Assembly: GCA_020634415.1 (NCBI GenBank) | Contig: JACKBT010000002.1 | Location: 186,001-250,000 of the forward strand | Source: Ardenticatenaceae bacterium | Lineage (GTDB): Bacteria > Chloroflexota > Anaerolineae > Promineifilales > Promineifilaceae | DNA: 64,000 nucleotides | Direction of reading: 5' to 3' | Shown here: positions 51,428-59,534 of the stretch, piece after piece | Layout: each line of letters opens with the position of its first letter | How positions within the stretch are numbered: the first letter of the stretch is position 1 | Program-made: the position numbers and the translations under genes | Notes under the pieces: model-generated | The model's database searches: none | Told to the model about the DNA's origin: nothing | The model's input: only the letters and a program-made list of their open reading frames with translations

Positions 51428-51670
51428 CTATCTCTCCATTAATTCCTGGAATGCAACGATGATGGCGCAAGCCATACAATAATCATGGGAGTGCCCCCCC
51501 GGTGCTGGCATCGCCGGTTTGCCACAACGTTTGCAAGGCCCAGAATCTTGGTATGACTCCACCAGAAGGATAATGGCGCACACAGCACAGTGGGGATGCC
51601 AACCTGTACCATCCAATTTAGGCATTGCTACCTTGCCACACCGTTGACAACGGCCGTTTGTTTCAGTCAT
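51428..51670 (-). CDS. Tandem zinc-ribbon protein (80 aa)
   Basis: Two copies of a CxRCGKxAMP...CxxCAII module (residues 8-35 and 46-75) each hold a four-Cys zinc site, a clear internal duplication. Overlaps the methyltransferase gene by 8 bp. Probably a nucleic-acid or protein adapter near the packaging genes. Confidence 0.65.
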   Translation of the reverse strand: MTETNGRCQRCGKVAMPKLDGTGWHPHCAVCAIILLVESYQDSGPCKRCGKPAMPAPGGHSHDYCMACAIIVAFQELMER

Positions 51671-53003
51671 TTACCAACTCCGGTCGCACACCTGTAGCGT
51701 CTAAGTATCTTTGCAGCTGCACCGCCACAAAGCCTGGCACCTTTTCTATGGCGCGGCATTTGCGACCCAGGCGCTCGGCCGCGATGATTTGGGAGCCGCT
51801 GCCCGAAAATGGTTCATATACAATGTCGCCAATGCGCGTGTGCTGCACCATCGGGATCATAAACAATTCGGGTGGTTTGGGAGTGTAATGGCCGATGTTG
51901 TCCCGGTCGGCGACGGTAGGAAACTCCCAGACCGTCGAGCCATACTTGGTGATGTGCCTGGGCATATGGCCCTTAATCCAGCCAAAGAGGCAGGGTTCAT
52001 GCTGCCACATATAAAAAGAGCGCGTGAGAACCGGCCGATTCTTCACCCAGACAATCTCCTGATGCACCAGCACACCGAAATTGTCCCACGCCTCCTCTAC
52101 CAGGTGGCGGTGGACGCTGGCGTGCCAGCAGTACCAGGGTGCGCTTTTGGTAATGGCGTGGTCAACGGCCTGCTGCATGAAGTTGACATACAAATCGTCA
52201 CCCTGGTCATCCCAGCCCTCATATTCATCCCCGCTGCCGGCAACCGCCACCTCGGTCTCTTCATCCAGGTAGGCTTCCGCGCTGGCCTCGTTCCAATGCT
52301 GGGGATGATTACTGCCGTCGAAATCTATCAGGTAAGGTGGGTCGGTGCTGAAGAGAACGGCCCGTTCGCCCCACATAAGCCGCTGCACGTCGTCGGCGTT
52401 GGTGCTGTCGCCACAAAGCAGCAGATGGTCGCCCAGCCGCCACAGTTGGCCGAACTCCACGCCCCACTCCCGCTTCAACTGCTCGGCCTTATCAATCAGA
52501 GGCTCAGCGTCCACATATTTGGCGGGCGGCTCGACGTAATTGGCCTCTATGGCCTGTTGGGCATCTTCCTTCAGGGCCTCCAACGCTTCGATGATACCGG
52601 GGTCTTGGGCCAGGCTCACGGCCGATGCCAACAAAGCCAACTGCTTCTCTGGCACAACGACGGCCATCATCGCTAAAGGGTTGATGAGGGCAATGAGCTG
52701 CTTCTCTTCGGCCGGAGTCCATTGGCCGATGAGGGCGGGGATGTCGGCCTCGAACTCTTGGGCCAGGCTGTCGCGGGCGTGGCCGTCAATGAAGAAGTGT
52801 CCGCATTCCTCCGGCTGCCAGCCTTTCTCTTGGATGCGTTCATTGATGAGCGTGGCTCCCGCCCACCCCACGCCTTTCTCTCCAAAGATGAGGGCACGCA
52901 GGCGGTTTAACTGCTCGTCGGGATGTTCAACGTATTGGTCAGGGTTAACCTGGGCCGAGCCAGCAGGAACCCATTCAAGGCGAAACGGCCGTTCATTTGT
53001 CAT
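51663..53003 (-). CDS. ParB-domain/DNA methyltransferase fusion
   Basis: 446 residues from ATG 53003. N-terminal ParB/Srx-like domain (PDEQLNRLRALI, FFIDGHARDSLAQ), then an N6-adenine or N4-cytosine methyltransferase with catalytic FSTDPPYLIDFD and SAM-binding IVYEPFSGSGSQIIAAE. A central helical insert lies between. Such orphan enzymes protect phage DNA against host restriction or mark packaging. No cognate endonuclease is near. Overlaps the 48-aa gene upstream by 4 bp. Confidence 0.85.
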   Translation of the reverse strand: MTNERPFRLEWVPAGSAQVNPDQYVEHPDEQLNRLRALIFGEKGVGWAGATLINERIQEKGWQPEECGHFFIDGHARDSLAQEFEADIPALIGQWTPAEEKQLIALINPLAMMAVVVPEKQLALLASAVSLAQDPGIIEALEALKEDAQQAIEANYVEPPAKYVDAEPLIDKAEQLKREWGVEFGQLWRLGDHLLLCGDSTNADDVQRLMWGERAVLFSTDPPYLIDFDGSNHPQHWNEASAEAYLDEETEVAVAGSGDEYEGWDDQGDDLYVNFMQQAVDHAITKSAPWYCWHASVHRHLVEEAWDNFGVLVHQEIVWVKNRPVLTRSFYMWQHEPCLFGWIKGHMPRHITKYGSTVWEFPTVADRDNIGHYTPKPPELFMIPMVQHTRIGDIVYEPFSGSGSQIIAAERLGRKCRAIEKVPGFVAVQLQRYLDATGVRPELVND

Positions 53004-53146
53004 ATCTCCCTCACTCCTAAAACAGGCAGCCAGGCCAACAACCGGCGCACCATCCATACGGCCGTTGCCTCAGAGTCGCAACCCTTGAGGCGGATGACCT
53101 TGTAGGCATCCTCGTGAATATCATAATACTCGGCAATCCAGGTCAT
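53000..53146 (-). CDS. Small hypothetical protein (48 aa)
   Basis: Joined to both neighbours by ATGA overlaps, which supports real translation. Mixed sequence (AEYYDIHEDAYKVIRL, then WMVRRLLAWLPVLG). No ribosome site of its own is needed. Confidence 0.5.
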   Translation of the reverse strand: MTWIAEYYDIHEDAYKVIRLKGCDSEATAVWMVRRLLAWLPVLGVREI

Positions 53147-53607
53147 GGGATTACAAACTCCTGATTAGGATAAATAAGGTGGGGCTTAGGGAAACGGCCG
53201 TTGGCCTCCCAAATTCTCCCCCACTGGCTGCACGCCTGGTAATAGTTCCAGGCAATAAGGCACAAGCTCTCGCCAGGCTGGACGATGTGGAGGGTGATGG
53301 TGGCCGTAGATGTGGGGGTTGGGGTATGAGTAGGATGTGTCGTAGGCGTAGATGTGGGGCTTGGCGATGGGGTGACTGTTTGAGTTGGCGGAACGGCCGT
53401 TGGCGTAGGCGTTCCCGTGGGAACGGCCGTTGGCGTAGGTGAAGTGGGCGTGGCTGTGGGCGGAAGCGGGGTTGATGAAGGGGTGATCGAGGGGGAAAGG
53501 GTAGGCGGTGGGAGATCGGGCGGCTGCTGTCGCAGCAAAGCCCAGATGCCCACCAATAAGCAAATGACTACTAAAAGTAGGGAAACAAAGGTTATTCTCT
53601 TGTTCAT
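53143..53607 (-). CDS. Membrane-anchored LysM protein with Thr/Pro stalk
   Basis: 154 residues: membrane helix at 5-25 (ITFVSLLLVVICLLVGIWAL), a Thr/Pro stalk (~30-100) and a C-terminal LysM module (HIVQPGESLCLIAWNYYQAC, then WEANGRFPKPHLIYPNQEF). LysM binds peptidoglycan-type glycans. In a prophage it may modify the lysogen surface or aid lysis. The stalk matches host surface proteins in style. Confidence 0.8.
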   Translation of the reverse strand: MNKRITFVSLLLVVICLLVGIWALLRQQPPDLPPPTLSPSITPSSTPLPPTATPTSPTPTAVPTGTPTPTAVPPTQTVTPSPSPTSTPTTHPTHTPTPTSTATITLHIVQPGESLCLIAWNYYQACSQWGRIWEANGRFPKPHLIYPNQEFVIP

Positions 53608-53666
53608 TGTGGCTCCGTCCCAGAGGTGGTTAGACCTCAGTTTCCCTGCATTTTAGCACAAACTTT

Positions 53667-54551
53667 CTATAGTTGTACTTCCTTTGACAAATGTAGGCTC
53701 ATGGTTATGTTCACAGGAACGCCAATTTCGGCCATCTCCGCTTGGAAGGCAGCCAGGCGGCTTTTGAGGTCAGCGGGAAGCCACGTTGTCTCCGGCAAGT
53801 GTCCATTTGCCTCAGCCAAAGCGCGTGTGGCCGGCGCAACGGGAACAACGGCCGTTTCCGCTTTTGCCGCAATTTCCGCTTTTGCCGGAATCGTGGCGAC
53901 AACGGCCGTTTCCTTCCGTTTGCTGTATCGGTTAGCCCCCCTGCCTGGTGTGAGCAAATTGAGCTTCTTCCAACGAATGGACAGGGTGGAATCCGCCACG
54001 CCCCACCGTGCGGCCACTTCCGCTACGGTCTCAGTCCCCTGCCAAAACTCATCATGGGCGGAGCGCACCTCATCATCGGTTAACCGCTTCTTCTTCTTGC
54101 GTTTCGGCCGTTTGCCCGTCACCTGCTCGATGGTAATTGGTTTAGGGTCTTTGGCGTTCGTTCTTTCCTGATGAAATTGGCGGCTGGCCGAATTGTCTAT
54201 TACTTCTGGCTCAACGGCCGTTGCCGCCATCTCGACGATAGCCTGTGCCGATTCGGGCAAGTCCTCTTCGTTCAATGGTGCAGTCTCTGCATCTAATGTG
54301 GTGGGTTCCGTAATCATCGCTTTTTGTCTCTCCTTTTGTTTAGCCGCCAATTGGGCAGCCACCTTTTCTGCCTTCGTTCGGGGTTGTTTTGCTGGCTTCT
54401 TGCTGGCCTCTTGCTGTGCCATCACTTCTCGGAAACGATCAACAGCCTCTTTGCTGCCATAACGAATTTCGCCACCAGTAACCGCGCTGCGTAAGTCGTA
54501 ACCAGGCGGCCTGGTGTAGTTGGTTGGCAGAGAGGCGTGTTTGATACTCAT
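53667..54551 (-). CDS. Putative HTH protein with basic region (294 aa)
   Basis: A low-complexity N-terminal half with KQPRTKAEKVAAQLAAKQKE, a highly basic GKRPKRKKKKR, then an HTH (RSAHDEFWQGTETVAEVAAR, WGVADSTLSIRWKKLNLL) similar to MerR/terminase-type modules. Lies just before MTase and TerS in the packaging region, so DNA recognition in packaging or late control is plausible. Confidence 0.55.
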   Translation of the reverse strand: MSIKHASLPTNYTRPPGYDLRSAVTGGEIRYGSKEAVDRFREVMAQQEASKKPAKQPRTKAEKVAAQLAAKQKERQKAMITEPTTLDAETAPLNEEDLPESAQAIVEMAATAVEPEVIDNSASRQFHQERTNAKDPKPITIEQVTGKRPKRKKKKRLTDDEVRSAHDEFWQGTETVAEVAARWGVADSTLSIRWKKLNLLTPGRGANRYSKRKETAVVATIPAKAEIAAKAETAVVPVAPATRALAEANGHLPETTWLPADLKSRLAAFQAEMAEIGVPVNITMSLHLSKEVQL

Positions 54552-54552
54552 T

Positions 54553-55101
54553 TCAATTCCAGGAGCTAATCATGCCCGTCGCATATCCGCGAACAAAGGA
54601 CATGAGTAACTTGTTGGGGACAGAACCGCTGTCTGAGTCACCATAGGTCAGCATCGTGATAAGGCCAGGTTTAATGTGGTTGCTCTCATCACGAAAAATA
54701 TCAATGATGGCCATGTTTAGCCTCATATCCAGCGTCATACCGCTGACCATCACCACTTCCCGCCTTTCTGGATCGAGGCGAGGCAGCACGTCGGGTTTCG
54801 TGTTCAGCCAGGATTCAGCAATCAGGTAAAAGGCCACAATGGGGGTTTTGTCGTTAATGGTGTGCTGATACCCCGCACGCTCGAAGACCTGATATTTACT
54901 GCTGGCATCGAATTCCACATCGAGGGCCAATAACGTGATAGTGCAACCGTCCTCTTCGTCTGGAAGCAGAAGGATGAGGTGAGGCATCAAGGATTCCTCA
55001 CCTTCGGCCAACGTTTTAGCCATTGCGACGGCATTCTCCAGGTGATGGTTGAACATCTCGTCGCTGATCAATTCCTGTCCTTTGTGTTTTTTGTCACTCA
55101 T
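54553..55101 (-). CDS. Hypothetical phage protein (182 aa)
   Basis: Alpha/beta protein with a helical start (MFNHHLENAVAMAKTLAEGE), core strands (LLPDEEDGCTITLLALDVEF) and an ordered C-terminus. One base before the next gene start. No recognised family. Confidence 0.6.
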   Translation of the reverse strand: MSDKKHKGQELISDEMFNHHLENAVAMAKTLAEGEESLMPHLILLLPDEEDGCTITLLALDVEFDASSKYQVFERAGYQHTINDKTPIVAFYLIAESWLNTKPDVLPRLDPERREVVMVSGMTLDMRLNMAIIDIFRDESNHIKPGLITMLTYGDSDSGSVPNKLLMSFVRGYATGMISSWN

Positions 55102-55784
55102 CCTGCCTCCAACTGCGTCAGGGCCGCATCGGCCGTTTCCGCAATGAACATCATCGCCGCATGAAGCGTGTCACCGGCGTTGCGGGCCTCCAGCCAGCGC
55201 ACATACATCGGCTCACTGCCACCCCCAAAACCAGCCACAGCCCGGATGCTGGTCAGTTTGCCCCGCACCGTTTCGGCCGAAAGCTCACCGACAACGGCCG
55301 TTTTTGCCCCTTCCAGCGCATCCACCGCCGCCATTGCTGTGGCCCTGGGCAGCGTTTCTGCCTGTGAAGGGTAATCGGCCGTGCGTGTGGAAAAGGTGGC
55401 ACGGGCAGGGTCATCCAACGTAAGGTAATGTGTGCCGCGCCACCAGAAGCCGCGCCGAGCCATCGCCTGCACCACCACCGACATCTCATTCCAATCGGCC
55501 GCGAAGCGGGGCAAACCGACTTTGTTTTTGTCATTAGCCGGACAGCCGCCCACCATCCAGGCAGGCGAAAGCTTGTGTTCTCTTAGCTCGTCCAGCCCTA
55601 TCCGCTGTGCGCCATCAGGAAAATTGAGGCGCAGCCACTCGGGAGAATCGGGCGGCCACAGGCCCACCCACTCCCATTGCGGGTCCAGCCACCAACTCCA
55701 GCCCAGCAGGTGAACAGCCAGTTTGGCATCGAGGAGGAAGCGATCATCATTCGTCTGCGGCTGCATTGGGTGTGTGTAGGTCAT
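55098..55784 (-). CDS. Hypothetical phage protein (228 aa)
   Basis: Trp-rich N-terminus (LLGWSWWLDPQWEWVGLWPP) and a helical C-terminus rich in Ala. Overlaps both neighbours by 4 bp. Unknown function. Confidence 0.6.
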   Translation of the reverse strand: MTYTHPMQPQTNDDRFLLDAKLAVHLLGWSWWLDPQWEWVGLWPPDSPEWLRLNFPDGAQRIGLDELREHKLSPAWMVGGCPANDKNKVGLPRFAADWNEMSVVVQAMARRGFWWRGTHYLTLDDPARATFSTRTADYPSQAETLPRATAMAAVDALEGAKTAVVGELSAETVRGKLTSIRAVAGFGGGSEPMYVRWLEARNAGDTLHAAMMFIAETADAALTQLEAG

Positions 55785-56587
55785 GCCGCCACCTTTTCCT
55801 TCAGCGCGTTGTTATAGGCGCGTCTGGCCGCAATCTTGGCTTCCTTGTGTGCCTCAGTCGTAGAAACCGCCTTCTTTTCCCACTCAAGCCGTTTGGTGCA
55901 ATATTCCGCCACGGCCGCCAGGGTTGCCCCTTTCTTGGCGGTGTCCCATTTGCCACAAATGCCTTCGCGCACCGTTTGCACCCGATTGGCATCGAAGTAG
56001 AAGTCGGGATAGGCACGGCTGACGCACACATCGAAGTCCATCTCATCGGTGGCCTCCTGCGCCCGTTGCAGCCATTCTGTTTGAGTTAGCTGGGAAGGGT
56101 TGCTGCTGCCCGGCTGTGCCGGTTTAGGTGCAGGTGTCGCCGGTGGTGGTGTGGCGGGCTGGCGGCCGCTGCCATTGGCCTGGGACTTTGGCTGAGTCGG
56201 TGGCGGTGTCCCTTCCTCAAGTGCATCCTCCAAACGGCTGTCCAGTTCCTCAGCATCGCTGTAATCCTTGAAAGTGACGAGCCGGGCGTAACGATTACTG
56301 CCGTCCTCATTCTTGCCCATCGGCCGAGAAAACCAAATGGCCTGGCCGAATTTGCCAGTGCCATTGCGTCGGGTGAAGATGTGGCCCAGGTACTCTACTC
56401 GTGAAGGGCCGCTGCTGTCAGCCTCCAGCACCACCGCGTCAACGGAGGCAAAGTCGAAGGTGGCATAAGCCGCAAGCGGTCGTTGGTAGTTGGGCGCATC
56501 CGATTTCATGGCTCGGCCGATGGCGGCCAGACTGGTGTGGATGCCATCCAACTTTCGCATTAACTGTTGAAATTGATTGTTGTCCAT
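55781..56587 (-). CDS. Hypothetical phage protein with Pro-rich linker (268 aa)
   Basis: ATG 56587. A folded N-terminal domain (PLAAYATFDFASVDAVVLEA, EYLGHIFTRRNGTGKFGQAI, WFSRPMG) is followed by a Pro/Ala linker and a helical C-terminal domain. The N-terminal segment resembles a phage family near recombination genes. First gene after a TATAAT promoter with two palindromic operators. Confidence 0.6.
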   Translation of the reverse strand: MDNNQFQQLMRKLDGIHTSLAAIGRAMKSDAPNYQRPLAAYATFDFASVDAVVLEADSSGPSRVEYLGHIFTRRNGTGKFGQAIWFSRPMGKNEDGSNRYARLVTFKDYSDAEELDSRLEDALEEGTPPPTQPKSQANGSGRQPATPPPATPAPKPAQPGSSNPSQLTQTEWLQRAQEATDEMDFDVCVSRAYPDFYFDANRVQTVREGICGKWDTAKKGATLAAVAEYCTKRLEWEKKAVSTTEAHKEAKIAARRAYNNALKEKVAA

Positions 56588-56600
56588 GTTTGTCATCTCC

Positions 56601-56653
56601 GAACGGCCGTTCGGCCAACTTATGCTAGTCGAACGGCCGTTCTAACATTATAC
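56601..56653 (-). promoter_or_regulatory. Leftward promoter with two GAACGGCCGTTC palindromes exactly 30 bp apart
   Basis: A perfect TATAAT on the minus strand (56648-56653) is followed at 56631-56642 and 56601-56612 by two identical 12-bp palindromes; the second extends to CGAACGGCCGTTCG. The CGAAC-N4-GTTCG form resembles LexA boxes of Gram-positive type, and 30 bp equals about three helical turns. No good -35 is seen, so an activator may be needed. Confidence 0.5.
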
Positions 56654-56860
56654 AGCCTCTAAGACCACTTCTGCCTGCCATTTCCAGTCATGGGGTTGGC
56701 GGGTGTCAAATTCACCGGAGCCATCAAAGTGGCCTTCAGGATTCTCCTCCACCACTTCCATTGCATGGTTGCGCGTGGTAGGGAAGGTGCGTTTGCCATC
56801 CTCGCGGATGATGGCTTGGGTGTAGTGAAAGCCGCTGCGGGTGATGGTGATGGTGATCAT
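56648..56860 (-). CDS. Small hypothetical protein (70 aa)
   Basis: ATG 56860. Beta-rich start (ITITITRSGFHYTQAIIRED) and acidic end with DWKWQAEVVLE. The next promoter's -10 box overlaps its stop. Function unknown. Confidence 0.5.
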   Translation of the reverse strand: MITITITRSGFHYTQAIIREDGKRTFPTTRNHAMEVVEENPEGHFDGSGEFDTRQPHDWKWQAEVVLEAV

Positions 56861-56862
56861 CT

Positions 56863-57372
56863 CTACCAAACCTCCTCGCCCTTCGCCTGGCGCACGGCCG
56901 CCAGCTTGCCGTCGTAATACTGCATCCGGCGCAGGGCAACTGTTAACTCCGGGTTATCAACCAACTGGCGCGGCTGGTTAGGTTGGATGCCCAACTCGGC
57001 CAGAGCCTGTTGGGCCAAAGGTTTCCATTGGGCGAGTGTCAGCGGTTCACCTCGTTTCTTAGGCATCAGGTGAGCGTAGGGGAACGGCCGTTGTTCGCGT
57101 GGCGGCTCTGGCTCGGCCGGCACAGCTGGTGGGATGGCGGCCGCCAACTTCTCAAACTCTTTGGCCGAGATACGTTCGCAGCGCATCTGTGCGCCAGTTT
57201 GCAATCTACAGATGGCATAATCCGGGTCGTAGGTTGTGCCCAAGATGAGCAAGTCGCCTTCGTTGGCCTCTTGCACACTGTGCGGGCAGTTGGGGTCACG
57301 CGCATCTATGATTTTACGGCGGCAGGTGCAATACAACTGGCCGCACCTGGGGCAAATACGTTGATTGTTCAT
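56863..57372 (-). CDS. Zinc-binding hypothetical protein (169 aa)
   Basis: N-terminal CPRCGQLYCTCRRK zinc-type cluster with a later CPHS, a beta region and a helical C-terminus. Overlaps the upstream gene by 1 base. Similar small zinc proteins are common in this phage and may bind DNA or RNA. Confidence 0.55.
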   Translation of the reverse strand: MNNQRICPRCGQLYCTCRRKIIDARDPNCPHSVQEANEGDLLILGTTYDPDYAICRLQTGAQMRCERISAKEFEKLAAAIPPAVPAEPEPPREQRPFPYAHLMPKKRGEPLTLAQWKPLAQQALAELGIQPNQPRQLVDNPELTVALRRMQYYDGKLAAVRQAKGEEVW

Positions 57373-57926
57373 CAGTTCAACTCGCTGGCAGCAAAGTGAC
57401 GCTTGGCAATAACGGCCGTATGGCCGCCGCGACCTTTACCTGACCAATAAGGCACAATCACTTCCGCCGTCTCCGGCAGAAGGCCGCCGTGCTGGTGGAA
57501 CAAATCGGCCGCTGTGGTGATGAGCCGCTGCTTCAGGCCGCGACCGCTCTTGAGCGGACGGCCGTCAAACTGAACGGCCGTAATCGTGGCTGTGGCCTCG
57601 AAAATGGCATCTTCCAGCGTCTCGCAGCCGGGCGACTTCACCACCACCACCAGCTTGGCCTCGTCGCGGTGGAAGCAGACCTGACCGTCTACAAAGTAGG
57701 TTAATTCACCTGACGGCCGTTCCTCCCGGACGACGCGCACCTGGTTGGTTTGGATTTCGTAATCCACCAGGTCAATGGCAATATCGCAGAGAGCAGGCAC
57801 GTGCGTGGCATAGACGAAATTGGCAAAGCGGCTTACCCGATGGCCGATTTCGCCTGGCTCCAAGTAGCTCACTTCGTAAAAATGCCAATCTTTCGTCAAC
57901 ATAACTGAATCTGATACAATGTTCAT
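57372..57926 (-). CDS. Hypothetical phage protein (184 aa)
   Basis: ATG 57926; AAAGGAG lies further upstream than usual (~12 nt). Segments GEIGHRVSRFANFVYATHVP and LTYFVDGQVCFHRDEAKLV suggest an alpha/beta fold, and the basic C-terminus (GKGRGGHTAVIAKRHF) could contact nucleic acid. Unknown function. Confidence 0.55.
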   Translation of the reverse strand: MNIVSDSVMLTKDWHFYEVSYLEPGEIGHRVSRFANFVYATHVPALCDIAIDLVDYEIQTNQVRVVREERPSGELTYFVDGQVCFHRDEAKLVVVVKSPGCETLEDAIFEATATITAVQFDGRPLKSGRGLKQRLITTAADLFHQHGGLLPETAEVIVPYWSGKGRGGHTAVIAKRHFAASELN

Positions 57927-57956
57927 GGTGTTAATGGTCTCCTTTAGTGAGACAAG

Positions 57957-57990
57957 AAAGGCCACTCGCGGGCAAGGCGAGTGGCCTTTT
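57957..57990. terminator. Terminator-like hairpin
   Basis: AAAGGCCACTCGC and GCGAGTGGCCTTT give a 13-bp stem with a 7-nt loop and a short T-run on either side. It lies between the first and second genes of the leftward operon, so it may attenuate it. Confidence 0.7.
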
Positions 57991-57991
57991 C

Positions 57992-58198
57992 TTATTCCTG
58001 GGTCTCTTGGGTTAAGTCTTGGGCAATGCTGTCCATGTAGTTGGTGAATCGCTCGGCTTTTTTGCCAGACAATCTCACCTTTGCCCCACCACCATATGTA
58101 ATCTGAACAATCTGGGGGTTTGGGCAACCCCCGTCGACGGCAGCGATGCCGTTTACGTTCACATATTGGCCTGGAGCTACTTTCAAAAAATGGTTCAT
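57992..58198 (-). CDS. First gene of the leftward operon, hypothetical (68 aa)
   Basis: ATG 58198 with GAAAGGAG 6 bp upstream; directly downstream of the TTGACG/TAGAAT promoter with TTCTGTTAG operators. A compact beta-rich protein (PGQYVNVNGIAAVDGGCP) with a helical end. Its place behind a tightly controlled promoter suggests a regulator or antirepressor. Confidence 0.6.
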   Translation of the reverse strand: MNHFLKVAPGQYVNVNGIAAVDGGCPNPQIVQITYGGGAKVRLSGKKAERFTNYMDSIAQDLTQETQE

Positions 58199-58244
58199 AG
58201 GTCTCTCCTTTCGGCCGCCGCACCGGGAAGGGTGGGGCGGAGTG

Positions 58245-58290
58245 TCTAACAGAATTAAATATATTCTAACAGAATCTAACAGAACGTCAA
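58245..58290 (-). promoter_or_regulatory. Operator-promoter P2 (leftward) with three TTCTGTTAG sites
   Basis: On the minus strand TTGACG (58285-58290), 16-bp spacer, TAGAAT (58263-58268). TTCTGTTAGA occurs at 58284-58275, 58274-58265 and 58254-58245: two adjacent copies fill the spacer 10 bp apart, the third is at the start of the transcript. The design matches P1 at 60456. Confidence 0.7.
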
Positions 58291-58300
58291 GGAATTGAGG

Positions 58301-58330
58301 CAACAAAAAACCCCGCGTGGGGCGGGGTTG
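58301..58330 (-). terminator. Terminator of the retropepsin unit
   Basis: AACCCCGC and GCGGGGTT stem with T6 on the minus strand, just before the P2 promoter, insulating the leftward operon from upstream transcription. Confidence 0.8.
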
Positions 58331-58334
58331 TCAT

Positions 58335-58358
58335 ACAATTGTATTACAATTGTAATAC
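58335..58358. promoter_or_regulatory. ACAATTGT repeats and an 18-bp perfect palindrome
   Basis: ACAATTGT is at 58335-58342 and 58346-58353; GTATTACAATTGTAATAC (58341-58358) is perfectly palindromic. It lies in 71 bp between the terminator and the retropepsin stop. Candidate operator of an unidentified factor. Confidence 0.45.
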
Positions 58359-58401
58359 TTGCTTATGTGGGGTGGGATTGTCATCAGAACGGGTTATCTG
58401 G

Positions 58402-58947
58402 CTATCTTCTCCGTTTTTGCCCTTTCTTTGATTGTTTTGGTTTAGCTGCCCTGATTTTCTTAAGCCGATCCTTGCTTTGCTGTTCATTTACAAAATCAAT
58501 TCTCTCTACAGAGGGAAATCGGAAAGAAAAAGAAGTCACTCCACCAAAGTTGGTCACGGCAAAATCCCCCATAAGTATAATGTCCATCCCAATCAATAAT
58601 TCAATGCCTCTTAGGTCTCCTTGAGCCACTGTGAGATTCTGAATAATAACCTGATTAGGAAGAAATATATCAACGAGAAAAGTGGGGGTTTCCTCCAGTA
58701 CACCTCCAGCCGTTGCGACTCTCGTCATTCCTATAGGGGTTAAGTTACAATCACGAACAACTTTTTCTGTTACCATGCTGTTGGTTGCTCCGGTATCCCA
58801 CAAAGCATGAAATTCATGATCTTTACTTAAGCGTACTGAACCGTCAAAAGGAGATTGGTACACCAAGACTTGCGTTACCAATCTACTAAGTAAACCGCCA
58901 TTAGAGGTTGACGTGAAACAATGAATCCGCTGATTATTTTTAGACAT
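58402..58947 (-). CDS. Retropepsin-like aspartic protease
   Basis: 181 residues with the single-domain retroviral-protease pattern: LWDTGATNSMVTEKVVRD (catalytic DTG, ~50-67), an intervening hairpin, then ELLIGMDIILMGDFAV (psi-loop/IGMD element, ~118-133). It would work as a dimer. The very basic C-terminus (AAKPKQSKKGQKRRR) could bind nucleic acid. The upstream gene, overlapping by 8 bp, is a DUF5678-like protein, and the two form a recurrent pair in bacteria. Base composition is more AT-rich than neighbours, a sign of transfer. Confidence 0.8.
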   Translation of the reverse strand: MSKNNQRIHCFTSTSNGGLLSRLVTQVLVYQSPFDGSVRLSKDHEFHALWDTGATNSMVTEKVVRDCNLTPIGMTRVATAGGVLEETPTFLVDIFLPNQVIIQNLTVAQGDLRGIELLIGMDIILMGDFAVTNFGGVTSFSFRFPSVERIDFVNEQQSKDRLKKIRAAKPKQSKKGQKRRR

Positions 58948-59191
58948 TTAGAGCATAGGGGGTGGCAACGTTTACCGTATATGCACCTGGCCCAGGTGAC
59001 ACCTTCTGCACAAGAAATGTTCCTAATTTGTGGCCTTGAGCCTCAGATTGCCTGACAGCTTCTACCTCAGAACGATAGATACCTACAACCTTAAAATCCT
59101 TCAGAACTATGACTTTGCCATCATACTTTCGCACAAATTCATCCTGGTTTTCAATATAGTAATGAAACTGTTCCTTTAGGTTATCGTACAT
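58940..59191 (-). CDS. DUF5678-like protein paired with the protease
   Basis: 83 residues; ATG 59191 has AAGGAAG 8 bp upstream. FVRKYDGKVIVLKDFKVVG and YRSEVEAVRQSEAQGHKLGT match a small family seen beside retropepsin-like genes. It may be the protease's substrate, inhibitor or targeting partner. Co-transcribed with the protease. Confidence 0.65.
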   Translation of the reverse strand: MYDNLKEQFHYYIENQDEFVRKYDGKVIVLKDFKVVGIYRSEVEAVRQSEAQGHKLGTFLVQKVSPGPGAYTVNVATPYALNV

Positions 59192-59295
59192 CCTACACTT
59201 CCTTTGTTGTTTATCGGGGAACAAAACAACATACAGTGGCACCCCGCACTATTAGTATAGTGTAAGTTTTCACAAATGTATATAGAACCGATGTG

Positions 59296-59526
59296 TCAAC
59301 GGCCGTTCTCATCCCCGCCAAACACATCCAACAACACCTCGTCCACTTCATCATCTGGCAAAATCATCACCAACTCTCTCAGCCTGTCTGTGCAAATGTG
59401 GCGCAGCAGCCGGAGCAGCAGCCGCTCTGTCCAATAGACATCGGGGATGAGGGTATCCGCGCCTTGAGCCAGTTGGGCGTAGGCACGGCCGTGTGCTTTT
59501 AGTTTGGTGAGGATTGAGTCATTCAT
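59296..59526 (-). CDS. Small helical hypothetical protein (76 aa)
   Basis: Helical, acidic C-terminal half (LRELVMILPDDEVDEVLLDV). Eight bases after the surface-protein gene; possibly its cytoplasmic partner. No domain known. Confidence 0.5.
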   Translation of the reverse strand: MNDSILTKLKAHGRAYAQLAQGADTLIPDVYWTERLLLRLLRHICTDRLRELVMILPDDEVDEVLLDVFGGDENGR

Positions 59527-59534
59527 ATTTGCAA

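Noticed and set aside
50799..51479. Upstream extension of the terminase ATPase frame to 51479
   Set aside because: Overlaps the small terminase and has low-complexity Arg/Ser/Trp composition typical of a wrong frame; ATPase-like sequence begins near 50798.
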